This document shows positions 38,030 to 45,918 of a stretch of 64,000 nucleotides of DNA, piece after piece (position 1 is the stretch's first letter; each line of letters opens with the position of its first letter). This stretch comes from Thiotrichales bacterium. GTDB lineage: Bacteria; Pseudomonadota; Gammaproteobacteria; Beggiatoales; Beggiatoaceae. A model generated the notes under the pieces. It was not told the origin of the DNA. It made no database searches and saw only the letters and a program-made list of their open reading frames with translations. Position numbers and translations under genes: made by a program. The DNA lies in NCBI GenBank assembly GCA_016745035.1, contig JADGDE010000001.1, positions 658,507 to 722,506 on the forward strand, in the 5' to 3' direction.

Positions 38030-38971
38030 TTAGGCATTATCAATCAGGGCTTTAAGTGAGGCATTCCAACCTAAAGCAATATTGGTGCGATTATAACCGC
38101 CCCCACCGGTGACGATCATGCGCCCATCGGCAAATTCATTCGCCATTTGTGCAAGGCGTGCTGTTGCGTGAGCGTGGGCTGCGGGACTAAACGCCATGTG
38201 GGTAATCGGGTCGCCGACAATACTATCGGCTCCTGCTTGTAAAATAATTACCTCGGGTTTGGCCGCACGTAAAAAGGCTTCGGCATCAGGCCAAACGCTA
38301 TAAAAGTCGCGGTCGTTGGCTTCGGGAGCGAGGGGAATATTGAGCTTCGAGCCTTTGGCTTCGCCGATACCAATTTCATGTGCTGCGCCCGTGCCTGGAT
38401 ATAAATAGCGCCCATCTTCATGAATATCGACAATAATCACATCCGGGTCATTTTCATAGCTATAAAACACCCCATCGCCATGATGGGCATCAATATCCAC
38501 ATAAGCCACGCGTTGGATTTGATAAAAGCTGCGCAGGGTTTCTATCAATACGCCAATGTCATTAAAAACACAGAAACCTGCGGCACTGCCTCGCTGAGCA
38601 TGATGCAATCCGGCGATGGGAACAAAAATTTTACGTTCCTTGCCATAAAACATGCGCTCCAGCCCATCCAAGCCCGAACCGATTACAAAGGAGGTGGCGG
38701 TAAATGCGCCTTTAAAGGCTGGGGTGTCGCCACGGTCAAGATAGCCTGTGCCGGATTCGGATTGGGTTTGTACTTTTTGAATATAATCGCTTGTGTGAAA
38801 ACGGGCAATGGCGCTGACATCACACGCCACCGGATCGGCGAGTGTGACTTTTTTATCCAAGCCTTGTTTGAGGCTCTCTTGCCAAAAAGCGCCTAAACGG
38901 TCCGTACCAAAAGGATGTTCATCACCAAAACCATAGCGCCCTAGAGCCTCGCCTTGATACACGCAAACCAT
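38030..38971 (-). CDS. Histone deacetylase-family (AcuC/acetylpolyamine amidohydrolase-like) protein
   Basis: 313 residues with the zinc-dependent arginase-deacetylase fold. Recognisable features are GLHHA (proton-relay His pair region), the metal-binding YVDIDAHHGDGV, the QAGADS segment with the second metal Asp, and the final GGGGYN. Known bacterial members deacetylate acetyl-CoA synthetase (AcuC) or acetylated polyamines; no acetoin or acetyl-CoA synthetase gene is nearby to point to AcuC. A weak AAGGAA ribosome-binding site precedes the ATG. Its 3' end is 11 bp from the SNF2 helicase gene. Confidence 0.9.
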   Translation of the reverse strand: MVCVYQGEALGRYGFGDEHPFGTDRLGAFWQESLKQGLDKKVTLADPVACDVSAIARFHTSDYIQKVQTQSESGTGYLDRGDTPAFKGAFTATSFVIGSGLDGLERMFYGKERKIFVPIAGLHHAQRGSAAGFCVFNDIGVLIETLRSFYQIQRVAYVDIDAHHGDGVFYSYENDPDVIIVDIHEDGRYLYPGTGAAHEIGIGEAKGSKLNIPLAPEANDRDFYSVWPDAEAFLRAAKPEVIILQAGADSIVGDPITHMAFSPAAHAHATARLAQMANEFADGRMIVTGGGGYNRTNIALGWNASLKALIDNA

Positions 38972-39046
38972 AGTTCTTAATTCCTTGTCATGAAAACTAT
39001 GATGATATTATCCTATTCTATCCTCCTATGGCTAATGATAGTCGTC

Positions 39047-39502
39047 TTAACTACGCCTGTTGTTTATATAACGTACTTGTACAAAATAATCCGCTGACCA
39101 TTTCCCGACACCATAAACAAACAACATCAACAGCATAAAACCCCAGAGCATATGTTGCTGCACGCCCGCTGGGCTAATATCGGGGTAAGAAATCACTGCA
39201 ACGATATTAAAAATAAATAAGGCTAAAGCACTTAAACGCCCACCCAAGCCGATAATTAATAACACAGGCAAAGTTAATTCTGCTGCTGTGCCTAATAAAG
39301 CTGCCCAATAAGGCGAGAGCAATGGCACGGTGTATTCGTATTCAAACAGCATCAAGGTTGTATCCCAGCTTTGAATTTTGACCAGCCCAGATTTTAAAAA
39401 CATCCAAGCAACATAACAGCGCACGACAAGTTCAAACAAGGGATGCAAGGCATGGATGCCTTTAACGCTGGTTTGGTAAGCTGAAATCAGGGACTGTAAC
39501 AT
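39047..39502 (-). CDS. bufD: DoxX-family membrane protein of the bufferin cluster
   Basis: 151 residues with about four transmembrane helices. It has the DoxX-like pattern (FLKSGLVKIQSWDTT after helix 1, then a hydrophobic hairpin and a final helix). It begins 2 bp after the stop of the DUF2063 gene, so it is coupled to the cluster. DoxX-type proteins commonly accompany DUF692/DUF2063/DUF2282 clusters and are thought to provide a redox or quinone-linked membrane function; the specific role here is inference. Confidence 0.82.
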   Translation of the reverse strand: MLQSLISAYQTSVKGIHALHPLFELVVRCYVAWMFLKSGLVKIQSWDTTLMLFEYEYTVPLLSPYWAALLGTAAELTLPVLLIIGLGGRLSALALFIFNIVAVISYPDISPAGVQQHMLWGFMLLMLFVYGVGKWSADYFVQVRYINNRRS

Positions 39503-39504
39503 GG

Positions 39505-40293
39505 CTACACCTCACATGGTTTGAGTTGAAAGTCGTTGATATAGCCTTGTTCGACACAATGCGGAGCAAGGCTGGCGGTGTCGCAACTCGGATGCTGCTG
39601 TAAAAGTTGATCGCATAATGAGGGAAAAGCTTTATCTTCGGCGATGGCATTTAAAAACCACCATTCCTCATCGCTAAGCACATCAATGCGCATATCGAGT
39701 CCTTGTCGCCAGACGAAAAGTTTAACCCCGCCTTGGTCTAAATCAACTGGGGCAACTTCGCTGTGTTCAACTTGGTTTGCTGCCCAAATGGCTTGGATTG
39801 GGTAATTAGATTCGAGTAAAGCACTGGCAACAGGTAAACGAAAATGTAGGTTTTGAATCGCGTTTTTATCCAGTTGGTTTAAGGCTTCGATATTTAACGG
39901 CGCTTGGTCTTCGCCATGAAAAGCCCGATGCCAATGCCATTCTAAACGCGCCACATCGGCGATATAGGCATAATCTATTAAAGGCGGAAAAGCTTGGATA
40001 AATTCGGCAAATTGCTCACCATAATCATTAACGTTGAGAGACTTAGAGGGGTGTTCATTGATATAGCGCAAACTTAAACGCTCAAAAAAAGTTTGTCCGA
40101 GCAAACGCAAACACACCGGATAAATCTCGCTAAGCACTTGGCTTAAGTGTCCAATCAAGCTGTGACGATAGCTTTGCAGGCGCTCGCTCGCACTTTGTTT
40201 ACTGCTTGGCTGGATAAATTCAGCCGCTGTGACGGCTTTGGGCTCATATAAGCCTTGCATAAATTGTTGCTGAATCTCATGCAGTTTGAGCAT
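39505..40293 (-). CDS. bufC: DUF2063-family partner protein of the MNIO enzyme
   Basis: 262 residues. The N-terminal DUF2063 (putative DNA-binding, NGO1945-type) domain begins MLKLHEIQQQF and contains YRHSLIGHLSQVLSEIYPVC; a second domain follows. In characterised MNIO systems this protein is the recognition partner that brings the precursor leader to the DUF692 enzyme. The ATG at 40293 is chosen because an AGGAG ribosome-binding site sits 8 bases upstream; a TTG 30 bases earlier is open but unsupported. It overlaps the enzyme gene by 17 bp. Confidence 0.88.
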   Translation of the reverse strand: MLKLHEIQQQFMQGLYEPKAVTAAEFIQPSSKQSASERLQSYRHSLIGHLSQVLSEIYPVCLRLLGQTFFERLSLRYINEHPSKSLNVNDYGEQFAEFIQAFPPLIDYAYIADVARLEWHWHRAFHGEDQAPLNIEALNQLDKNAIQNLHFRLPVASALLESNYPIQAIWAANQVEHSEVAPVDLDQGGVKLFVWRQGLDMRIDVLSDEEWWFLNAIAEDKAFPSLCDQLLQQHPSCDTASLAPHCVEQGYINDFQLKPCEV

Positions 40294-41116
40294 AACTAAG
40301 CTCCTGTTGATAGGATTCGGCAATACGGGCTTCTTGTGCTAAAACCGCAAATGCGGGAATATCACTGTCCCATTCAATCAGAGTTGGGACGTTGCCAAAG
40401 CGTTTTAATGCCGTTTCATACAAGTCCCACACGGGCGGGTGTACGGGCTGTCCGTGGGTATCAAATAAAATCTCGCCGGCCTCTTCATAACCTGCCAGAT
40501 GCATTTCAACCACGCGTTCAGTGGGAATGGCTTCAAGATAAGGAATTGGGTCAAAGCCGTGATTGATGGCACTGACATAGACGTTATTAATATCGAGTAA
40601 AATCAGGCAATCGGCACGCTCGACCACCTCGACTAAAAAGGCCCATTCGCTCATGGCATCAACTTGGTAATTCAAATAACTGGAAACATTTTCTATTACC
40701 AAGCGTTGCCCCAATAGTTCTTGGGCTTGGTCAATGCGATTAGCAAGGTGTTGGATTGACTCTTCGGTGTAGGGCATCGGCAATAAATCATTGGCAACTT
40801 GCCCGTGAATTTTGCTCCAACTTAAATGATCCGAAACCCATGCTGGCTCAAAGCGGTGTTGTAAAGTTTTGAGTTTTTTAAAATAGTTTTTATCTAAAGG
40901 CTCACTAGAACCTAAAGACATGCCGACGGCGTGAAACGTCATGGGGTAATCTTGGCGAATTTGGTTTAGGTGTTGTAGCGGCGCGCCACCTGCGCCCATA
41001 TAATTATCAACCAAGGCTTCAAACCAAGGCACAGCGGGTTTTTCGCTGAGAATGTGGCTGTAATGTTGGCTGCGTAGCCCTAAGCCTACGCCTGCAATCA
41101 GGGATTGCTTGTGCAT
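40277..41116 (-). CDS. bufB: MNIO (DUF692) multinuclear iron peptide-modifying oxidase
   Basis: 279-residue TIM-barrel enzyme of the DUF692/MNIO family, which uses a multi-iron site and oxygen to convert cysteines of a precursor peptide into heterocycles (thiooxazole-type in bufferins) or other products. Metal-ligand-like segments are visible in order: TFHAVGMSLGS, VSDHLSWS, VIENVSSY, LLDINNVYVSAINHGFDP, VEMHLAGYEE and IEWDSDIP. The order precursor-enzyme-partner-DoxX is the bufABCD layout. It has an AAAGGA ribosome-binding site. It lies 79 bp after the precursor gene, with a long hairpin in the gap. Confidence 0.92.
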   Translation of the reverse strand: MHKQSLIAGVGLGLRSQHYSHILSEKPAVPWFEALVDNYMGAGGAPLQHLNQIRQDYPMTFHAVGMSLGSSEPLDKNYFKKLKTLQHRFEPAWVSDHLSWSKIHGQVANDLLPMPYTEESIQHLANRIDQAQELLGQRLVIENVSSYLNYQVDAMSEWAFLVEVVERADCLILLDINNVYVSAINHGFDPIPYLEAIPTERVVEMHLAGYEEAGEILFDTHGQPVHPPVWDLYETALKRFGNVPTLIEWDSDIPAFAVLAQEARIAESYQQELSYAQTA

Positions 41117-41128
41117 AAAAAATCCTTT

Positions 41129-41169
41129 AGATTTGAGCCGTTACCAATGCTTGAAAACGGCTCAAATCT
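41129..41169 (-). promoter_or_regulatory. 14-bp hairpin between bufferin precursor and enzyme genes
   Basis: AGATTTGAGCCGTT (41129-41142) is the exact reverse complement of AACGGCTCAAATCT (41156-41169). On the minus strand it starts 26 bases after the precursor stop and ends 12 bases before the enzyme ATG. A T-run (ATTTTTT) follows a few bases later. Likely a partial terminator or an mRNA-stabilising 3' structure that keeps precursor mRNA in excess over enzyme mRNA. Confidence 0.7.
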
Positions 41170-41195
41170 GGCTAATGCTAGTGCTGCGTAAAGGC

Positions 41196-41465
41196 TTATT
41201 TTTTCGCCGCTTTCACCGAACCGCCCGTAATTTTGGCGCAAGTGCCCTCAGGTACATACACCCATTCTTCGGCATCATTGTCAGTTTTCGCTTGAGCGGC
41301 ACAAGCGTGTTTGCTGGTACCACAATCATTCATACCCGCTTTGACAACGCCCATACATTTTTCCATGCCAGGTTTACCTGCCAGAGCTGAAGTGCTTGCG
41401 GTGCTTAAACCTAAAGCGATGATGCCAGCGATAGCGGTATTGGCTGCGGTGATATTTTTACTCAT
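41196..41465 (-). CDS. bufA: Bufferin precursor peptide (DUF2282 / BUF_6-TM-type)
   Basis: 89-residue RiPP precursor. A Sec-type signal (residues 1-29, hydrophobic [20 protein letters not shown]) precedes a core with four cysteines at 37, 48, 55 and 76, in the pattern [22 protein letters not shown] and [12 protein letters not shown]. This matches the DUF2282 family, whose Caulobacter member is matured by BufB/BufC into a copper-binding bufferin. The inner ATG at 41465 is chosen: it has a GAGGA ribosome-binding site and yields the signal peptide directly, whereas the upstream open frame gives an implausible N-terminus. A terminator-like hairpin lies in its leader. Confidence 0.93.
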   Translation of the reverse strand: MSKNITAANTAIAGIIALGLSTASTSALAGKPGMEKCMGVVKAGMNDCGTSKHACAAQAKTDNDAEEWVYVPEGTCAKITGGSVKAAKK

Positions 41466-41483
41466 GATAGTATCCTCGGTAAT

Positions 41484-41513
41484 AAAAAAAGCGCCTTGTT
41501 CATTGCTAAGGCG
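41484..41513 (-). terminator. Terminator-like hairpin in the bufferin leader (candidate attenuator)
   Basis: On the minus strand the stem CGCCTT/AAGGCG (six perfect pairs, 10-base loop) is followed by C and seven T residues, ending about 19 bases before the precursor ATG and just ahead of its ribosome-binding site. Further upstream GGCGCTACCGCC and CGCT...AGCG can form alternative short stems. This layout fits transcription attenuation. It could instead end an unrelated short transcript. Confidence 0.55.
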
Positions 41514-41680
41514 TGAGGCTAGTATCGGTTTTTGTCGCTTTAGGCGGTAGCGCCATTGCCACAGACGGCATTGCGGCTTTGCACGGGCAAGACTGTGCTT
41601 TTGCACATTTACCTGAACAGAAAAAGCTGCTAAATCTATAAAGCAAGCGCCATTTACCTCGCGGCAAGGAGCCATACCCT

Positions 41681-43141
41681 ATGCTAAAACTTAATTACAG
41701 CCGTCTTATCATCGGCTTTGTCCTCATTGTCGGCATATTATTGGGCTGGGAAGGTTATAGCGCCTATCAACATTTTCGCAGCTATCAACAACAACTCTCG
41801 GCAAAAACCGCCGATAGCTTGGCACAAGAAATCCATATTTATGCCCATAGTTTAGGGCGCAAAGCCTTGCTATTTAGTCAAGAAAAATCCGCCTTATTAA
41901 AAAACATTTATCAACAAGGAGAGCAAACAGACTTATACCCCCAGCTAGAAACAGCAATAAAAAACTGGTTTCCCCATGCTTATGATTTTTCCGTGGTCAA
42001 TCACAAGGGCATTGCCTTATTACCTCAAACTCAACACTTGAGTAATAGCACTTGTTTGCTAGAACTGGGGCGTTTGAGTATGGCGGGTTATCAAGTGATG
42101 CTGCATGACAAGGAGGGCAAAGATCCACACATTGATATTCTCAGCAGTTTTGCTGTCGATGGGGATATGGGGGTGTTTTTTATTAACCTACCGATGACAG
42201 ACTTACAGCGCCTGCTGACTCATGCTCAAATCAGTGGGCATCAACTTGCCCTTTGGGACCAAACCAAAGAAAAACCCTTACATTTATATGCGGATAGCCA
42301 TAATAAGGTTTGGCAAAGCCCAACTGCCGCCCGTGCTCAAGTGAAAGACAGTGATTGGTTTATTTATGACCGGGTTAAAGAGGAAGTCTATCAGGAAAAA
42401 ATATGGGCACTCAGCAGCCGGGCTTTATTGATTTTTATTTGTATCAGTCTCATTGCCTTTTTACTCTGGCGTAGTTTAGATAAAGCCCAACGCCAAGGCG
42501 GTGATACTTTTCAAATGCTCAGCGGCATTGAAGCCGAACGCCGTCGTATTGCGATGGATATGCACGACCAAGTGCTAGCCGAGCTGAGCCATATTGGGCG
42601 CGACTTAAGCAGCCTGATGCCCTCAGCGCCTGAGCCACTACAAATGCGGCTACAGCAAATGGAGCGCGAACTCACCGAGCTAAACACAGGGATTCGCCAT
42701 ATTATTGACGACTTACACCCGCAAGCTTTGGAAATGCTCGGTTTGGAATCCGCCCTACGTTTATATTTAGAAAAACGCTGTAGCCCCGCCGATGCCCCCG
42801 ATTTTCAACTCGATATGCGCGGCGATTTAAATGCCGATTTAAGTACAGAGCAAGCCTTGGGACTCTATCGGGTGATTTTAGAAGTGATTAATAACAGCCT
42901 TAAACATGCCCAATGTCAACAAGGCTATATTCGCATCGAACAACAAGCGCAAAGTTTATGGATTTGTGTTGAAGACGATGGCAAAGGGATGCCTTCGGTC
43001 TCAAACAAAAATAAAGGCGGGCGCGGGCTTGCCAATATTCACACCCGTAGCCGCATGTTACAAGCACGGATACAATGGGGCAAACCCCAGCAATATCAGC
43101 AAGGAACGCGCTTTGAATTGCGCTTGCCATTAGGAGTATAA
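41681..43141 (+). CDS. NarX/LiaS-type sensor histidine kinase
   Basis: 486 residues. Transmembrane helices at about 8-27 and 243-262 enclose a periplasmic sensor of roughly 215 residues that I do not recognise. The cytoplasmic part has a HisKA_3 dimerisation domain with phosphoacceptor H295 (MDMHDQVLAEL) and a HATPase domain (NNSLKHA, EDDGKGMP, GGRGLANI). The response regulator gene follows 4 bp downstream. The kinase gene is divergent from the bufferin precursor across 215 bp, which makes it a candidate regulator of that cluster; the sequence gives no direct proof. Confidence 0.9.
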   Translation: MLKLNYSRLIIGFVLIVGILLGWEGYSAYQHFRSYQQQLSAKTADSLAQEIHIYAHSLGRKALLFSQEKSALLKNIYQQGEQTDLYPQLETAIKNWFPHAYDFSVVNHKGIALLPQTQHLSNSTCLLELGRLSMAGYQVMLHDKEGKDPHIDILSSFAVDGDMGVFFINLPMTDLQRLLTHAQISGHQLALWDQTKEKPLHLYADSHNKVWQSPTAARAQVKDSDWFIYDRVKEEVYQEKIWALSSRALLIFICISLIAFLLWRSLDKAQRQGGDTFQMLSGIEAERRRIAMDMHDQVLAELSHIGRDLSSLMPSAPEPLQMRLQQMERELTELNTGIRHIIDDLHPQALEMLGLESALRLYLEKRCSPADAPDFQLDMRGDLNADLSTEQALGLYRVILEVINNSLKHAQCQQGYIRIEQQAQSLWICVEDDGKGMPSVSNKNKGGRGLANIHTRSRMLQARIQWGKPQQYQQGTRFELRLPLGV

Positions 43142-43145
43142 ACAC

Positions 43146-43859
43146 ATGGACATTATTATTGCTGAGGATAACCCCAGAGACCGAGAATTTTTACAACAAA
43201 CCTTAAGTGATTATCATATTCACACGAGCACCAATGGAGAAGAAGCTTTAGCGCTTTTGGGGCAAACACAAGTGAGTTGTTTGGTGAGCGATTTACAAAT
43301 GCCCAAGCTCAACGGGGTGGAACTAGCCAAAAAAGCTTGGGCAACGACACCGCAACTACGGATTGTGTTTTGGTCACAATATCAAGATGAAATCTATGTG
43401 CGCTCGCTGGCTAAGATTATCCCCGCAGAAACCGTCTATGGCTATGTGCTTAAAAGCAATCCTGCCGAGACACTTAGCCGCGCGGTCAACTCGGTATTTA
43501 ATGATTACCAATGTTGGATAGACCCCAAAATCCGCCCCGTACAAGCCCGCAGTCAAACCAGTCAAGAAATGATTTCTGATGCTGAATATGAAGTTTTAAT
43601 CGATATTGCTTTAGGGCTGACTGATAATCTCATCGCCCAACGGCGCTATTTATCTCGCCGTGGGGTGCAAAGTCGCCTAAAGTCTTTATATCAAAAACTC
43701 CATGTTGAGCGTGATAGTTGTCTTGCTGAAGGGGTGGAGGCGCTTAATTCCCGCGCCCGTGCGGTTTCAGTGGCTTTGCGGCGCGGCTTAATTAATCCTT
43801 ATGAACTAGAACAAGCAGAAACGGCGTTTCAAAGGTGGTTGCGGCAAGGGAAGCATTAA
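43146..43859 (+). CDS. Response regulator with REC domain and atypical LuxR-like C-terminus
   Basis: 237 residues. The receiver domain has acidic pair E7/D8 and phosphoacceptor D49 (VSDLQMPKLNG); the switch Lys lies in VLKSN near residue 105. The C-terminal part (about 140-190) has DAEYEVLIDIALGLTDNLIAQR and GVQSRLKSLYQKL, which resembles a NarL/LuxR helix-turn-helix but departs from its consensus (no clear TxxE start, SRRGVQSRL in place of TVKxHxxxI). A further 45 residues follow the usual end. It probably pairs with the kinase 4 bp upstream. Confidence 0.88.
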   Translation: MDIIIAEDNPRDREFLQQTLSDYHIHTSTNGEEALALLGQTQVSCLVSDLQMPKLNGVELAKKAWATTPQLRIVFWSQYQDEIYVRSLAKIIPAETVYGYVLKSNPAETLSRAVNSVFNDYQCWIDPKIRPVQARSQTSQEMISDAEYEVLIDIALGLTDNLIAQRRYLSRRGVQSRLKSLYQKLHVERDSCLAEGVEALNSRARAVSVALRRGLINPYELEQAETAFQRWLRQGKH

Positions 43860-43888
43860 ATCATACGACTCTAAAGCTAATGCTTATC

Positions 43889-44022
43889 AACTGATGTTAC
43901 GCAAAGGCTTCTCAATACCCCAAAAGGTAAAAAAACCGCCATTGCTCCACGGCTAAATTTCACTAGACAGGTGGAAAACCACCATTTTGAGATAAAAATA
44001 GGTTTAGTGCGTCACATCAGTT
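43889..44022. mobile_element. ACTGATG-family MITE, full-length copy (reverse orientation)
   Basis: The ends ACTGATGTTACGCAAAG (from 43890) and its inverse AGTGCGTCACATCAGT (to 44021) are flanked by TATCA on both sides, a 5-bp target duplication. The interior includes a CCACC/GGTGG-type hairpin and CCGCCATTGCTCC. It is the near reverse complement of the copy at 52.7 kb. It fills most of the gap between the response regulator and gatA. Confidence 0.8.
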
Positions 44023-44140
44023 ATCAATATGAGTTCATCAAGCAACGACAAATATTTTTATCTGAATCCTTATCGGGGCTACCTTTAGGCAAACTTGTGG
44101 TTTAAAATGCGACTCAATATTGATAACAAGGATTTGCTTT

Positions 44141-45625
44141 ATGGATTTATCCGAAAAGACCCTACTCACCGCGTCGCTAAGCCAATTACATCAGGGGCTT
44201 TTTCAAGGTGAGTTTTCGGCGATGGAACTCACCGATGCCTATCTGGCGCGTTGCCAACAATTTAATCCCGACTTAAATGCCTTGATTACCGTGGTAGAAA
44301 CGGAAGCCAAGACAGAAGCATTAACCGTTGATCAAAAAATCCGCCAAGGTGAATTAACTTCTCCGTTGGCTGGTATTCCTTATGTTTTAAAAGATTTATT
44401 TTGCTCCAAGGGCGTGCGCACCACTTGCGGCTCGAAAATGCTAGAGAATTTTATCTCGCCTTATGATGCAACGGTGGCAGAAAAACTCAAAGCCGCAGGC
44501 TCGATTTTGATCGGCAAAGCCAATATGGATGAGTTTGGCATGGGATCATCGAATGAAAACAGCGCCTATGGGGTGGTGAAAAACCCTTGGGATCAAGACC
44601 GTATTCCCGGCGGCAGCTCCGGCGGTTCAGCGGCAACCATGTCAGCACGGCTAGCACCGTTTACCCTCGGCAGTGACACAGGCGGCTCGATTCGCCAGCC
44701 TGCCTCTCATACCGGGATTACCGGATTGAAACCGACTTATGGTCGCGTGTCGCGTTGGGGTATGACTGCCTTTGCTTCCAGTTTGGATCAAGCAGGGCCG
44801 ATGGTTGCCTCGGCTGCGGATGCGGCTTTGGTCTTGGAGGCTATCAGTGGCTTGGATAAGCGTGATTCGACCAGTATTGATAAACCTGTGCCCAGTTATA
44901 CCGAGGGTTTGAATAACAGCCTTGAAGGTCGCACGGTCGGTATCCCCAAAGAGTTTTTTACCGATGATTTAGATAGCAATATTGCCAGTTTGATTGAGGC
45001 GGCTTTGGCGCAATTTAAGCAACTCGGTGTCAAAGTGAAAGAAGTCAGTTTACCCAATAGCCATTTAGCCTTGGCGGCTTATTATGTCATTGCCCCGGCT
45101 GAGGCATCCTCGAATTTATCGCGTTTTGATGGCGTGCGTTATGGTCATCGTTGTGATGCCCCCGAGGATTTGCTCGATATGTATCAGCGCAGCCGTTGGG
45201 AAGGTTTTGGCGATGAGGTCAAGCGTCGGATTATGGTCGGTGCGTATGCCCTTTCTGCGGGCTATTACGATGCTTATTATCTCAAAGCACAAAAAATCCG
45301 CCGCTTGATTCAACAAGATTTTGTTGCCGCCTTTGATGAGGTTGATTTTATTTTAAGCCCGGTTGCGCCTTCCACGGCGTTTAAGATTGGCGAAAAAACC
45401 GCTGATCCGGTGTCGATGTATATGGGCGACTTATTCACCATTCCAGTGAGTTTGGCGGGTTTGCCGGGGATGTCATTCCCTGTCGGCTTTAGTGATAATC
45501 TGCCCGTGGGCTTACAAGTGGTGGGAAATTATTTTACTGAGGCGAATATGCTTAATTTTGTCCATCAATATCAACAACACAGCGATTGGCATACCCGTGT
45601 GCCTGCACAATTTGGAGGCGAATAA
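44141..45625 (+). CDS. gatA: Glutamyl/aspartyl-tRNA amidotransferase subunit A
   Basis: Amidase-signature glutaminase subunit of GatCAB, which amidates Glu-tRNA(Gln) or Asp-tRNA(Asn). The 494 residues fit. The Ser-cisSer-Lys triad is carried by VLKDLF (about Lys79), GGSSGGSAA (about 152-160) and [11 protein letters not shown] (about 177-187). The ATG at 44141 is preferred, with AAGGA about 10 bases upstream; a TTG seven codons earlier is also open. gatC follows with a 1-bp overlap, but gatB is not in this neighbourhood, unlike the usual gatCAB order. Confidence 0.96.
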   Translation: MDLSEKTLLTASLSQLHQGLFQGEFSAMELTDAYLARCQQFNPDLNALITVVETEAKTEALTVDQKIRQGELTSPLAGIPYVLKDLFCSKGVRTTCGSKMLENFISPYDATVAEKLKAAGSILIGKANMDEFGMGSSNENSAYGVVKNPWDQDRIPGGSSGGSAATMSARLAPFTLGSDTGGSIRQPASHTGITGLKPTYGRVSRWGMTAFASSLDQAGPMVASAADAALVLEAISGLDKRDSTSIDKPVPSYTEGLNNSLEGRTVGIPKEFFTDDLDSNIASLIEAALAQFKQLGVKVKEVSLPNSHLALAAYYVIAPAEASSNLSRFDGVRYGHRCDAPEDLLDMYQRSRWEGFGDEVKRRIMVGAYALSAGYYDAYYLKAQKIRRLIQQDFVAAFDEVDFILSPVAPSTAFKIGEKTADPVSMYMGDLFTIPVSLAGLPGMSFPVGFSDNLPVGLQVVGNYFTEANMLNFVHQYQQHSDWHTRVPAQFGGE

Positions 45626-45912
45626 TGTCTATCAGTAAAGAAGAAGTTTTGAAAGTCGCTCACCTAGGGCGTTTGGAAATCACTGAAGATAAGGTGGATG
45701 AATATACTCAAAATCTGTCTAATATTCTCGATTTTGTTGCGCAAATGGACAGTGTTGATACCGATGGCATTGAGCCGATGTCACATCCTTTGGATGCCGT
45801 GCAGCGTTTACGTGTCGATGTGGTCAGCGAGAGCAACCAGCGCGAGTTGTTTCAAAGTATTGCCCCAGCGGCACAAGAGGGCTTGTATTTAGTGCCTAAA
45901 GTCATTGAGTAA
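45625..45912 (+). CDS. gatC: Glutamyl/aspartyl-tRNA amidotransferase subunit C
   Basis: 95-residue GatC, the small subunit that wraps around GatA and stabilises GatCAB. Typical segments are VAHLGRLEITE, LSNILDFVAQMDSVDTDGIEPMSHP and a C-terminal VPKVIE. The start at 45625 (TAATG overlap with gatA) is supported by a TTTGGAGG ribosome-binding site. Its position after gatA instead of before it is atypical. The kinase gene begins 6 bp downstream. Confidence 0.95.
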   Translation: MSISKEEVLKVAHLGRLEITEDKVDEYTQNLSNILDFVAQMDSVDTDGIEPMSHPLDAVQRLRVDVVSESNQRELFQSIAPAAQEGLYLVPKVIE

Positions 45913-45918
45913 AGAGCC

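Noticed and set aside
40294..40323. TTG start for the DUF2063 gene
   Set aside because: There is no ribosome-binding site, and the ATG at 40293 has AGGAG at the right distance and the typical family N-terminus.
41466..41675. Longer N-terminus for the bufferin precursor reading from 41675
   Set aside because: It would add 70 residues without a signal peptide, while the ATG at 41465 has a GAGGA site and a perfect signal sequence directly after it.
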